Positions 44,167-55,339 of a stretch of DNA of 64,000 nt are shown here, piece by piece. This stretch comes from Clitopilus passeckerianus (lineage: Eukaryota; Basidiomycota; Agaricomycetes; Agaricales; Entolomataceae): assembly GCA_944990035.1 (NCBI GenBank), contig CALYLX010000112.1, forward strand, positions 1,116,001-1,180,000, given 5' to 3'. The translations under genes were made by a program, and so were the position numbers. Each line of letters starts with the position of its first letter. The stretch's first letter is position 1. The notes below the pieces were generated by a model. That model worked only from the letters and a program-made list of their open reading frames with translations, had not been told where the DNA came from and made no database searches.

Positions 44167-46804
44167 ATGGACAGCTTGGACGCCGGTCACGCCTCTCCCC
44201 TCTCTGTCCAAAACACGCCCAACGTCGTGACAAACGGCGTCGACGCGCCTTTACCCGTCAACGGCGATGTTAAACACGATTCCGCCGCGTCTCCTGCCAC
44301 TCCAGTGTCGACCCTCAATGTATCCAACGTCAAGATTGACATAGATTACCATGAGCAGGAGAGCGACGCGCGCAATGAGCCTATGCATATCAAAAAAGTT
44401 GAACCTTTAGAGCCACCCTCTGTCGTACATACTACAATTGGTATGTCTGTAATCTCCGCTTGTACGTCGGACTTGAAAAATATTTACCAATTATCTAAAG
44501 AACAAGATGTTAATATGGATGAACCTCGTAATGAAAGCCCCATGAATGGTGTCAATGGCAACGTCGACCGTAAAGATGGTCCTGTGCACGATAACGACGC
44601 TTATATGGCTACCCCTACTCAAACACCTTTGACTGTCGACTCATCGATGCAGTCGATAAATGGCGGTACTGGTTCACCAGCGGGCTCTACACCAGGCGAC
44701 TATCGTGACCATGACCATGATGCCGAGGACCAGCCGCCTCCAGCGAAGAGAGCACGGATGCATTCCGATGCTGATCAGGCTTCGTTCACTCATGTAAGGT
44801 CACGCATCCATCCATGGTTTACGAGTGTTGACGGTTCTCCCGTAGAATACGCCTCCACCAGCCTCTGCATCGCCTCCTCCCATTTCTGCCGTCGTGTCAA
44901 ATCCCGGCACTCCTGTACCCACTTTTTCTTCGGGAGGAACTGCGCTCAATAATTCCCAATACAAGTTTGCCCAGTCAACCGTCCGTTCACTGAAGAAGAT
45001 GAAGGATGCTAGTCCTTTCATCAAACCGGTGGACTACGTTGCGTTGAACATTCCCCATTATCCCCAGGTCATCAAGCACCCCATGGACTTTTCCACTGTG
45101 GAACGCAAATTGACAGCATCCAACCCCAACAAGCTGGACCCCAACCCGAACAATCCGCGATACCATTCCATTGAAGAGTTTGTGAATGACGTTCGGCTTA
45201 TCTTCCAGAACTGTATCACGTTCAATGGCCCGGACCATGTCATTACACAGATGGGAAAACGGGTTGAAGAGGTGTTCGATAAGCAACTAAAGCATATGCC
45301 GCCTGCAGAGGTACCATCTTTCCTTTCCGATCCTGGTGAGCGTGGCATTGACCATTCAGCAGCAAGTGAAGCCTCCCCCACCCAAGAAGGCTACCCCTCC
45401 TCCCCCACCACCTGTGTCTGCGCCACCGCAAAAGAAGGCAGCGCCCATTGCTCGTCGTCCCTCTACATCAGTTCCTGTAATCAGGAGATCCGACGAACTT
45501 GCCGGACGTCCCAAGCGCGAGATCCATCCTCCACCTCCAAAGGATCTCGCCTACACCGATGCTCCCAAGAAGCCAAGGAAAGCAAAAGGGATTAGGAACG
45601 ACGGCACTGCGGACCAGCTCAAATTCTGTCTGAAACTGCTCACCGATCTTCACAAGAAACAATGGTACGCCATCGCCCATCCATTCTATGAGCCAGTGGG
45701 TAAGTGTCCTCGCACAATATCTTATATATATGTGCATATATTGAGACATTTTCCATCCTTAGACTGGGTTGCCCTCGAGTTACCGACTTATCCAAAGCTT
45801 ATCAAGAAGCCTATGGATTTGTCCACAATGCGAAAAAAGCTTGAGGCGGGCCAGTATCCGACCGCGCAGAAGTTCTTCGACGACTTCAAGCTTATGATCA
45901 GAAATTGCTTCGTATTTAATCCTGCTGGTACTCCCGTCAATCAAGCTGGCATTGAGCTCCAACGACTTTTCGACGAAAAGTGGAAACAACTTCCTCCCTA
46001 CGTGAAGTCGTGAGCGAGGACGAGGAAGACGATGAAGAAGAGGATAGCGAAGATGAACGTCAACGTCAGTCCAAATTTCTTACATTTCTACTTTGTCCTC
46101 TGACAGTTGTTGCTATAGGAGCTATTGCTGATCTTGAAAGTCGCATTGAAGAGATGAGAAATAATGTCGCCGCTCTGAAGTCAACCAAGAAGGAGAAGAA
46201 AAAGAAGGAGAAGAAGGAGAAACCTCCTGTCGCCTCATCATCCAAGCCGGCGAACAAACAAGCCAAGGCCCCTGCCAAGAAGAAGAGTGGCAAGAAGGCT
46301 ATTACAGAGAACGATGCTCTTACTTTTGAGCAGAAGAAGGACTTGAGCGAGTCGATTGCGAAGCTGGATGAAGCCAGATTGGAGAAGGTCATTCAGATTA
46401 TACACGAAGGAGTACCCGAGATTCGCGACGTGAGTTTACGTGTTTTGTTGGTCGTATTCGTCATACTGACCTCGGGATGCGCAGAGCACGGACGAAATAG
46501 AGCTGGAGATAGATCTTCTGCCCCTGCGGTGCTGACGAAACTCTACAACTTCGTCATTCGGCCCATGCGTCAGCCGCCCGTGAAACGCAATCGCACCGGT
46601 AAAGGAACCGGGACTGGCGGATTGAAGCGTAAGAGTATGGATGAAGATGTAGAAGCCGAGAAAATCAGACTACTTGAGGAACGGATGGCCCTCTTTAATC
46701 AGCAGGAAAATGGTGGGGCAGCGTTCCCCTCTCATCAAGTTGAAAGCGACCATTCCTCAGATTCGAGCGATAGCTCGGACGGTTCTGGCAGCGACTCGGA
46801 CTGA
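44167..46804 (+). CDS. BDF1: Double-bromodomain BET protein
   Basis: A BET-family transcription factor of about 790 residues that reads acetylated H3/H4 and helps recruit TFIID. An unstructured, S/T/P-rich N-terminus (MDSLDAGHASPLSVQN) precedes bromodomain 1. That domain has ASPFIKPVDYVALNIPHYPQVIKHPMDFSTVERKL and NCITFNGPDHVIT. A P/A/K-rich linker follows. Bromodomain 2 has [34 protein letters not shown] and NCFVFNPAGTPVN. Both have the acetyl-lysine binding Asn in the NCITFN/NCFVFN motif. After an acidic/K-rich coil comes the NET domain (LTFEQKKDLSESIAKLDEARL, IRPMRQPP), and the tail is Asp/Ser-rich. Short introns fall after DQASFTH, between SDP and the linker, in bromodomain 2, and in the NET domain. 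Confidence 0.95.
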
Positions 46805-47056
46805 TTGGACTTTCTTTGCTTGTCACCGTCCTTACGTCTTCGTCACTTCGTCATGGCTGCGATGGGGTCCAGTATTTTTGCGAGTCACCCCATAGCTAGC
46901 AAATCCGCTCGTTATTCCTCCTTGGTGTCCCTTGATGCCCTTTATATATACAAGAACCTCTAAACTACTGTTTTTGCTACCTATACACCACCTTCGAATT
47001 CCAATGTAACCCCTAATAATATTATTCAACTCTTGAACCAACCCGTGTGCTATCCG

Positions 47057-48529
47057 TTATCTTCGCCTTCCAGCTTTTTGGAACTTTTGCCAACTTGAAC
47101 GGCTAGATTCTTGTGGAGCTGCAAGCTCTGTTGTTTGAGCTAACTTGAAGTCGATTGGTGGTGGAGGACTGCTATCTGCCACTGTTGATCTAGTGGGCTG
47201 AGGGATGACAATTGCCCGGGAGGTTGAAGGAGATGATGACAGTGTGTGCCACCCTGTCGGCGAAAGGTTATCAGAGAAACCTACAAGTCCTTGAGACTTG
47301 GTTTCGGAGGTTGCCTGAAGCGGGGCCTGACCAAAAGGATTGGAAATAGGTTCTGGAAGTGGTGTGCCGTCTAGGTCCATATCCTCAGCCGAGTCTTCAG
47401 GCGACAGCAACGTGGAAGCCGGGCCAGGCGTAACTCCAGGTACAAATGGCTGAGTGACTGAGGATGAAGTTGTGGCCCAACCGGATATACTAGTAGAGTT
47501 ACTGGCGTTGGGAGCTGAGACAGAAGCCCAGCCACCTTTACTAGGAGCAGGCTGATCCTTTACGGGTGCGAGCACCGGTGCTTCAGAGTTGATAGGTGGT
47601 GGGGTAGGCTTAGGGATCTTGATGCCTTGGGCGGCAGCGAGTTTTCTGAGCTCTTTCTCTTCTCTTTTGCGTTCCTTTTCTTTGCGCTTTTCGATTTCTT
47701 CCAGAGGTTTGATTCGAATATTGGCTTGCATGTCCTTAGCTCTTGCCTTGTGGTGATGCGCATAGGAATTGGTGTGTTCGTCATACTGCGCAACATTCTG
47801 AAACTGCTTATCGCATAGAGTGCAGTAGAATGCTTTAAGAGTGGAAGAAATCTCATCCGCGAGAGCAAATTTGCGAGTAGCAGCATCCTAAAGAGAAAGG
47901 GGAAGGGTAAGTGAAAGGAGGGTCAGGCAGAAGGGCCAATACCTCTCGGAGTCGGCGCTGCTCCTCGGTCTCCTTTTGTTGTCGTTCAGAGTCCAGATTG
48001 CGTCTTGTTGAAACGGTTGTTTCGATCATACGAAAATCTTGGCTGGTCTTTCCGAGACCGGTCAGGTCGTTCTTGGGCATAAATGGGATGGGTTCGACCC
48101 GACCTACAATTGCAGCCGTTAGAACCTGGCAGTTTGACTAAGGTAGGCAGTACTTACCCTCTCCTGAAATGCCTAGAGGTTGGCCGTCCACCCACCCGAG
48201 CTTCGCAAGCATCGCAAAGCCTTTATTGCTCGGTTTAATCTTTGTGTCCACCGTAATGACTTCCCGAGGTACCCCTCGAGCATACTTGTCATACTCGTAG
48301 ATATCATGGTCAGCCTGTTTGTTGTCCGACGCCGGAGATGGAGAACGAGACACGATTGAAACGTCGTCGTCTTCATCGGTAAGGTCATCTGGCCTAGAAC
48401 GCTAGTGGTGGTATGGAGGCAGTATACGACCCTGGAGTCGATGAGTTATAGAGAGAGTACCTTCAGATTAGGTGCGTCGGTGGGTTCGAGTGGAATCGAG
48501 TTCCACCGTGCTATGGTAGCTTGGGACAT
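47057..48529 (-). CDS. G-patch and C2H2/U1-type zinc-finger protein
   Basis: A nuclear RNA-processing type protein of about 400 residues. The start MSQATIARWNSIPLEP is joined, through an intron ending just before CGT TCT (Arg-Ser), to a short acidic stretch. The G-patch follows (KGFAMLAKLGWVDGQPLGISGEG, then a conserved DLTGLGK). After a helix comes a zinc finger, FYCTLCDKQFQNVAQYDEHTNSYAHH, with Cys-x2-Cys and His pairs. A basic coil (KEKERKREEKELRKL) leads to a P/S/T-rich C-terminus ending SSWQKFQKAGRRR. G-patch proteins usually activate DEAH-box helicases such as Prp43 or Prp2. The order of G-patch and zinc finger is that of human GPATCH8. Confidence 0.85.
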
Positions 48530-48584
48530 GGGGTGGTCAGTGAGAGCGATGGCTGTGGAAGAACAAAAGGAACGACGGATTGGT

Positions 48585-48592
48585 AAAAAAAA
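48585..48592 (-). terminator. Pol III oligo-T terminator of tRNA-Met
   Basis: Eight T on the minus strand lie immediately after the tRNA discriminator base, as expected of RNA polymerase III termination. Confidence 0.85.
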
Positions 48593-48692
48593 TGCTCCCT
48601 GCAAGGCTCGAACTTGCGACCTCAGGATTGATGGTGAATCACCACTCATATTACCATGAGACCTGCGCTCTAGCCAACTGAGCCAAGGAAGC
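48593..48692 (-). tRNA. tRNA-Met(CAT), elongator type, with intron
   Basis: A minus-strand tRNA folds fully: acceptor stem GCTTCCT/AGGGAGC with discriminator A, a D arm with the usual GG pair, and a T arm GCAAG-TTCGAGC-CTTGC. The anticodon arm carries CAT, followed by one purine and a 26-base intron (48629-48654) at the usual position after base 37. The T-T mismatch at the top of the anticodon stem also occurs in yeast elongator tRNA-Met, so I call the elongator form. The initiator normally lacks this intron and has different stems. It sits between the start codons of the G-patch gene and ULP1, which are divergent. Confidence 0.93.
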
Positions 48693-48839
48693 TTGACTGA
48701 AGAAGATACCCACAAATCCATGGAGGCTTAGCAAATACATGATCGACGAGGATTTGTCCAAACTTCGGTAACACCAGTTCATCACCGACCCTCAACTCGA
48801 TCTCGCCCAACGCTCTCGCAAGGTCGACCGCGTTCACCC

Positions 48840-51148
48840 ATGACCGCTCGACGCCAAAGGGAACCTGAAGACCTTCGCACGATTGTGGACTCACCAAATT
48901 CTGTCAAACGTCGTAGAACAGAGCCTGAAGCCGGTTCAGACTCACCTTCACTCCTGGCACTGGTATTTGAGTTTACCAGGACGGGGTCCGTTATGGTATT
49001 GGATAATGCTGTTGCCTTTATTATGCGGCTTAGGGACCGTATCAGTGCGTTCTGTCCAGAAACATAGTTGACTTCTGCCTCTAACCACCTCGTAGAACCA
49101 AACGAAGAGTGTGGGCCAGGCAGACCAGAAAGTCCCACTCATTCGGCCTCGCCAACAGAGGAACGTGAGCCAAATGGCGCTGCTATTACATATGGGGACA
49201 TTGAAGAGCTCCAACTGGAATCTAGCCAAGTCCTCCAATCTACCCCTTGTTCGAGGACTATGTCCTCTTCAATGGTACATCAGCGTTCCGACCTTCCTGC
49301 AGTGCTTTCTGGGCCAAGCATCTCAAGCCATTTATGGACGAACGGGGCTTCAATATCTACGTTCTCTACACCTACACATTTCCGGTCGCCCTCATCTACG
49401 AAGAACTCACCCCATCGACCAACCCGTGCAATCGGCCACATTTCACGATTCAGCAAAGACGGACACAGACCGCGCACATATCGCAACAGACCTCATATAT
49501 ATCATGAAAAGGTAAAAGTGCCAACTCCCATTCTCAGCTCCTCTAATGGGCAACATATAGTATAAAATCACGCTTGATAAGGTGAAGGCTGAGATGAGGC
49601 TGGAGGCGCACACAGTAGGACGAAAAATCTACGAACTACACAAACAATCTGGAGGTAGGAAGCTTTGCTATATCACCTCATCATTTTGGCTAAAGTGATA
49701 CCTTGCAGGCAAGATGACAAAGGAGCTTGATGAGCAAAGTAAACTGCCCTCTCATGAAAACACCATGCAAGATATTGACTATGTTGCCAGGCCTTCTACT
49801 GTTCTCAGAATCACTCACCAGGCTTGATACGCTTGCAGCAAAAGCAGACCAAATGTGTAAGGGCAAATTTATAGATAAATGTCCTACGCTCAAGTTTCTC
49901 GGATAGCTGGTTCTCAATCAGCGGTCGACTTGTCAACCCCAGACGTTCATTCTGTCTTCGACCTTGTGAAATCTGGATCACAGTGTCGCCGCCATTCCGT
50001 CTCTGGTGTAAGCAGGAGTTGCTCCATTTTCCTTCACAACTTTTGACGCCTTCTGAAGGGCGATCAGGAGGAATTCTTCAAGCTGGTGATTGAAAAAGCG
50101 AATATCACGTTACAGCAGTATGTTGTTTCCCTCAAATTGGAGCTTATTGCAATCTTTTCTCAAATGCAACCTCAGGCCGCGTCCTGTGCCATTCACTCCC
50201 ACTCTGGATCAAATGAAGATCGTACGCAATCGCAAAGATCAGGAAGTAGAGGACCTATTGCGTCCGAAATTGAAACCTCCACAACCTCTCACTCCCAGGG
50301 AGGAAGCAGAAGTAGACGTGGTCTTGAAAAAACGCGGAACTGTATCCAAGTTTGCCCGGGAACAAGTGTCTGATCAAGACCTTTGTCGACTACGCCCCGG
50401 CCAATGGTTGAACGATGAGCTTATCAACTTCTACGGTGCAATGCTCCTACAACGGTCTGAAGACTGTAAGGAGAACCCGCCAAAAGGGAAAAACACCTTC
50501 CTCAAAGTGCATTACTTCAGCACCTTCTTCTGGCCCAAACTCAAAGACGACGGATATGAGAAGGGGCGTTTGGAGAAATGGACCAAGAAGGTATGGCCAG
50601 AGTCAGAACCAGTTGGAACTCCTTAACTAACACTGTGCATGCACAGTTTGATATCTTCCAGAAAGATGTCGTCCTTATACCAGTCAACCACAGCAATGCA
50701 CACTGGACGGGAGCAGCGATTAACTTTCGTCTAAAACGCATAGAGTCATACGACAGTATGGGCACAGAGCGCCAAGTTGTTTTCAGGGTAAGCTCGCCCG
50801 CAATCCCTCAAAGCTATGGTTTTAGTGATCAACGAACAACAGCTTTTGCGCACGTATCTTGATCAAGAACACCGCAACAAGAAGAAGACACCATTCGACT
50901 TTACGGGTTGGGAACATCACTCAATAACAGTAAGTCCTTCTTATGACTTCGCTGCTTCAAGCTAAATTCTATTCCTCCAGTCGCCCACTCAAGAAAATGG
51001 GTATGATTGTGGCGTCTTTACCTGTCAATACTTGCAGGGCCTATCCAGAGGGGATGAGTATGTGAGGTTCTCCCAGTCTGATATGCCCAACCTACGGCGG
51101 CGCATGATATGGGAAATTGGACATGGAAGATTACACGATGGACCATAA
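48840..51148 (+). CDS. ULP1: Ulp1/SENP family SUMO protease
   Basis: A C48 cysteine protease that matures SUMO and removes it from targets, often at nuclear pores. The C-terminal 200 residues are textbook. RLRPGQWLNDELINFYGAML is followed by HYFSTFFWPKL. The catalytic His lies in NHSNAHWTG, Asp in ESYDSMG, and Gln and Cys in TQENGYDCGVFTC. Upstream, exons encode an unstructured N-terminus starting MTARRQREPEDL with a KRRR motif, then helical stretches (YKITLDKVKAEMRLEAH; EEFFKLVIEKANITLQQ) before the protease. These were joined by phase and are approximate. The ATG 48840 is the first in frame after the tRNA. Seven or more introns were placed. The stop at 51148 follows RLHDGP. Confidence 0.9.
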
Positions 51149-51316
51149 CACAACTAACGGCTTGGGTATATTGTCTATTGTGCTGTATATTTTATAATCG
51201 GTCGGTGTAGCATGAGTATTATTATCGTAATTATCCTCCTGGACTCGGGGTGCTCTCAAACTGCCCATATATGGCTGGATGATCGAGTGGGTCGTAGAAT
51301 GATGCATTCGGAGGGA

Positions 51317-51879
51317 CTACCGTCGAAACCACCAGACGACAATGAAGAACCAGAAGACGATGACCAGAAACACAATATACCACATCCATCTACACCCCTG
51401 CCTCTCTGCCATGTTGTTCATTCGCCTGAATGTGCCTGCTAAAATACCACCGGTTTCCGCAAATGCATCATTCTGAACGGGGAATATTAGCCCCTTCTAC
51501 GTTATTCCTTAGCATTGAGCTAGACGACGCACCATTTCGCTGAGCTGTTTTGTAGATTCTCGCACTTCATTGCCAATTCCTACGGTGAGCTGAAACGCAG
51601 TCTGAGCATGGGTTTACTAGGAACATCATTCGCCAAACGTACATCCTTTAGCATTTTGACCTTCGCCCCAAGCCCTTCTATGGCTTCGTCATTTTGACCC
51701 TCAAGATCGTCCGCGTAACGATGGCCGTAGAGGTCACTGAAAGGTGAAGAACGTCCGGAGGCAGGGGGTGTCACGCCCATAAGTGCGGAGCGGTCCCTCA
51801 ATGAATTTACTTGTCGTAGCCTGGCTATAGGTGAGTTTCCACACAGCATATTCCCGAGATCTCGCTCACCGGTGCGACA
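51317..51879 (-). CDS. BET1: Bet1-type SNARE
   Basis: A vesicle SNARE of ER-Golgi transport. Three exons rebuild about 150 residues. MSHRLRQVNSLRDRSALMG and a Ser-rich stretch lead to the SNARE helix GQNDEAIEGLGAKVKMLKDITVGIGNEVRESTKQLSEMNDAF, where the central glutamine-layer residue lies near IGNEV. The C-terminal anchor is MWYIVFLVIVFWFFIVVWWF with only RR after it. The first intron (gtgagc near 51,868) splices to the GCTACGA exon through an acceptor four bases further than the first AG, because only that keeps the frame. ULP1 converges 168 bases away. Confidence 0.9.
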
Positions 51880-52345
51880 TGGTGAATAATAGTACAAGCC
51901 TTTCAGAATTTTGAGCTAGTGAGAGATGCCGCCGTCGAGGAACATATGAAAGGTAGCGTGTCCATTTTTGATGCCGACCCGTCAAGCAGTGCCTCCGTCG
52001 GGGAACTTCCATCTTTATACGAAGGGTCGTGCGAACATGAAAACTAACGTTTGCAAGCATCTGTAATGGTACAATCTATTCACAAGTCATCGACGAGTAA
52101 TCCTATCCATGGAGTAAATCCAAGAAATGAACGGAGTAGTAGGTCTACACCAGGCAGCCTATGTGCAAACGAATGAAGAAATAGTTTTATGGTATAATGT
52201 AACTGGGTAGTAAAGAAGCGATACGGTGGGTGGGGGTGAAGCAATCGTAGACGGTGTCTTATAGTCAGGTCCATGTCCGCAATTGTAGTATGCAACAGAT
52301 AGATGGTACAATCCTGCCCAAAGGAAAGGATGATATTGAGGTTCT
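51880..52345. other. Intergenic, 466 bases
   Basis: This stretch covers the promoter side of BET1 and the 3' flank of the UPF0658 gene. Short open frames on the minus strand have no homology I can name. No other feature was seen. Confidence 0.35.
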
Positions 52346-53967
52346 TTAGTTGATACTCATGCGATTCAGGGTCTTGCTTCCTCCTCTGCGATGTGGTTGC
52401 GATGCATATCGGTTGTGTCCAGGTGCATTGCGGCGTTCGACTTCAAAGATGCGTCAGGCAAGGCACTGGACAAAGACACGAAGCAGACTCACGAGCATTT
52501 CTCAAGCCCCGACCAAAGTTCCTCATTATCAGCACGCTATATGCGAACGTGGCAATAAGGAGCATAATGGCAATGATAGCTTTATCTTTGTGAGATAGTG
52601 ATATGCATTGCATGAGGTAGGTTAACTTACAGAACACAGTCATCGTCTTCCACACTGGCTTGAACTGGTCGGTATTCCGGTATATGAGCAGTTTGATGAG
52701 CTGAGAGTCGTGAGCTCGTGTCTGAATGTCATTAATGGGTAGACTTACCTTGTACACGAAGTACACCATGGCACCGACACAACCAGAGATAAACGTTGCC
52801 ATCATCCACTTGTTCTCGTATCGTGCAGCAATGTGTCCTTCAATGAGTAGAATGATGGATAGCGGTAATGCAGCACAGGTGACATAGTATTCCCAATCTG
52901 CGTCGCTCAACACGAGCCAGATGAACTGCACGGAGAAGCCAATCCAGAAGAAAACATCGAACTTGATGAGACATTCGTAGATTTGATAGTTGGCGTAGAG
53001 TTGCCTTATTCTGCGATCGGCCCCTAGGAATTTATAAACTTGCCAACCGAATTCATTGTAGATTTTCCAGCCGAGAGCGATATATGCGATTTCAGCAATT
53101 GAAATCACAACGGGTATGATTTTGGTGAGAACAAGGATTGGTATCTTTGAGAAGACCTTGGTCGAAAGGTCTACCGATGTCTGAATTTCGTCTATCTGCA
53201 CAATGGCATACACCAGGAAGAGGCCATTGAAAACGCTAAACCAGCGTTGAGTAGAGGAGAGACATTAAGAGCAGGCAACTCACGTCAAGAGGAGGAACTG
53301 AAGAGTATTTCGCGCATATACGGCATCGACTGCCATGGCAAATTGGAACAAACTGAAGTCCGTGAGCCTTACGACACTGGGACGAGCATGAAGAAACGTA
53401 CTGCGCCAGGGCAAAAATGCTCAGGTAGACAGGCATTTTGTTCCTCACTCCGTCTGTACCTCCATCTTGAATCAACAGCAGCAGTTCTCCCTCAATGGCG
53501 AGATCAATGGTTGTCTCAATAAGAACCGTAAGCACGTAAAGCCGGCAGGCTAATGATTCAGGGAGCCACTAGGATACGCGAGCTCATTAAGATGCTGAAA
53601 TACAGCAGGAGTAGTGCCAACATACCTTTTGCCAGAACGTCCTATTGTCAACCTCCTTTTCCTTCATTGGCAAAACTGGCGGGTACGATGATGATGCTCC
53701 CGAATGAGCCGTAGAATCATGTTCCCAGTCAATTTCCGACTGTTTTGAGGAGAATGTCTTCGTAAGAGGAAACGAGGGGTCGCGGCGATGATTAGGCATG
53801 TTCATAGCGGTCTGAACATTGAATGTCTGGTGTTGATTTGTGGGGGCGTAGGGAGAACTGTGGTGCTCGTCTACGAGATCGTCGAAATGGGCCTTGTCCT
53901 CATCAGTTTGAAGCGAGACTTGGGATTGCGAGGGTTCATTTGAATGGTAATGAGTGTATTGTGACAT
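52346..53967 (-). CDS. UPF0658 Golgi-type multi-pass membrane protein
   Basis: A multi-pass membrane protein of about 450 residues, with seven or so hydrophobic segments. The N-terminus (MSQYTHYHSNEPSQSQ) is polar and cytosolic. The membrane part includes FLLLTVFNGLFLVYAIVQ, IPILVLTKIIPVVISIAEIAYIALGW, CLIKFDVFFWIGFSVQFIWLVL, TCAALPLSIILLIEGHIAAR and MATFISGCVGAMVYFVYK. The block RRIRQLYANYQIYECLIKFD and the segment YNEFGWQVYKFLGADR are typical of the UPF0658 family, localised to the Golgi in fission yeast. The last exon adds a basic tail (ERRNAPGHNR) and ends RMSIN. Function in the family is not known. The start is ATG 53967, since the earlier apparent start is TTG. Confidence 0.87.
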
Positions 53968-54169
53968 GAAGGCTGTTTCCAAAAGAATGTCGGTCTAGCA
54001 GCAGCTTGTGCTGGATACTAGTTTGCGGTAGTGAAGAGGAAATAACGGTTGGCAGGCGCAGCGGGCGGTGATGTCCGTGTTTGTACAAGTCGCCGTTGCT
54101 ATTTCGGCTCAAAGCTTTACGCTACACACACAATACAAGCTCAACCACTATTCTACGGCCTATAATAGC

Positions 54170-55029
54170 CTTAATTTACCTGTTACCTGGTTCACAAGTC
54201 GTATAGGACCTTCAGAAGCTTCAGCATAGGGGCCCGGAATAAACTTAGAATTTTCTTACCAAGAACTCCTAGTACGGTTCTTGACCCAGCAGCGATTTGG
54301 GTCCTCCCACTTTCGGGTGATTAGAGCCTTTGAAGAAAAGCTTGGCAGTACGACTCACGCATCTTGTATGGACCGGGCACACAGCTTAAGCTTCTGAGCT
54401 TCTGCTTGTAGCTGGTTCAGCTCTTTTTCGTCGTTACATTTTAGGGCAATCTTCGTTTGGCTGTGTGCCAAGATGAGCCCCGACTCTCGCATGCAAAACT
54501 GAAATAGAATTTACCCTCCACGCTCCCACTGCCGTAGCAACTAGAAGGAACGTCAGATTGAAGGGATACTTTGATTCTGTCGGATGTAGCGTACCGCCGG
54601 GTTAGAAGAAGATAAACTTTTGTAGCATGCGAGAGTCGCATGGCTATCCGAATATGAGGTTCAATGAGAATAGAATAATATATATATCCTCACGAGCACC
54701 TGGAATATACCAATGGGGTCAGCGAGATGTGTCCGGTACCAAAAGTTACGCATTTATAGCACGTACTGTGCAGCTATCTTGCCTGAAGACATTCCAAGAT
54801 CAGTTCTAACCACAAGAGCCTGAGGTATTTGAGCTTTCGGTCTGTCTAGACTAGAATTGGTGGGAAAGGAACGGACCAGCTTGCATTCTTCCGGTTCGTT
54901 GACTATTGTGCTTTCTTCTGCCTTGGCTGCGGACAGACTATTGGCTTTCGATCGTCCAATGAAATAGCCAGCTGAGAGTGAAAGAGCCGCCAACACGGCG
55001 CATTTCGCGACTAGTGGGACACGTATCAT
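54170..55029 (-). CDS. PTH2: Peptidyl-tRNA hydrolase 2 with a 6-base micro-exon
   Basis: Pth2 recycles peptidyl-tRNA dropped from ribosomes. A hydrophobic N-terminal anchor (MIRVPLVAKCAVLAALSLSAGYFIG) suggests mitochondrial outer membrane or membrane attachment, as in yeast and human. The catalytic domain has ALVVRTDLGMSSGKIAAQ, then CSHATLACYK, ALKCNDEKELNQLQAEAQKL, DAGRTQIAAGSRTVLGVLGP and VTGKLRLL. The join AAQ-CSHA works only with a micro-exon of six bases at 54694-54699 flanked by two proper introns. Skipping it removes the essential Gln-Cys-Ser. Five further introns are in phase. Annotation without the micro-exon would give a frame break or a missing motif. Confidence 0.88.
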
Positions 55030-55339
55030 TCAGCCAGAAGAGGCCCAAGGAAGGAGTATCGTACCCTGTGGCCCCTCCATTAATGCACTTGAGTTCAAGG
55101 GTATTGTTGATCAAAGTACGAGGTCAAGTGATCGCGTCTCGAACACGTTCAGAACAAAGCGAGAGCGGCACCGTGCGCCACGCGGTTATAACCTCACCGC
55201 AAATTGGCACGATCCTTCGGAGTCAGTTGGCGCTTTTTCCGACAACAAATATAAATCTAAATACAAGGTACAGATAGCAGTGCGAAGTGCGGGTATTTTA
55301 CAGAGTTCATTACAATCCAAAGCCAAGAGATCGAAGACG

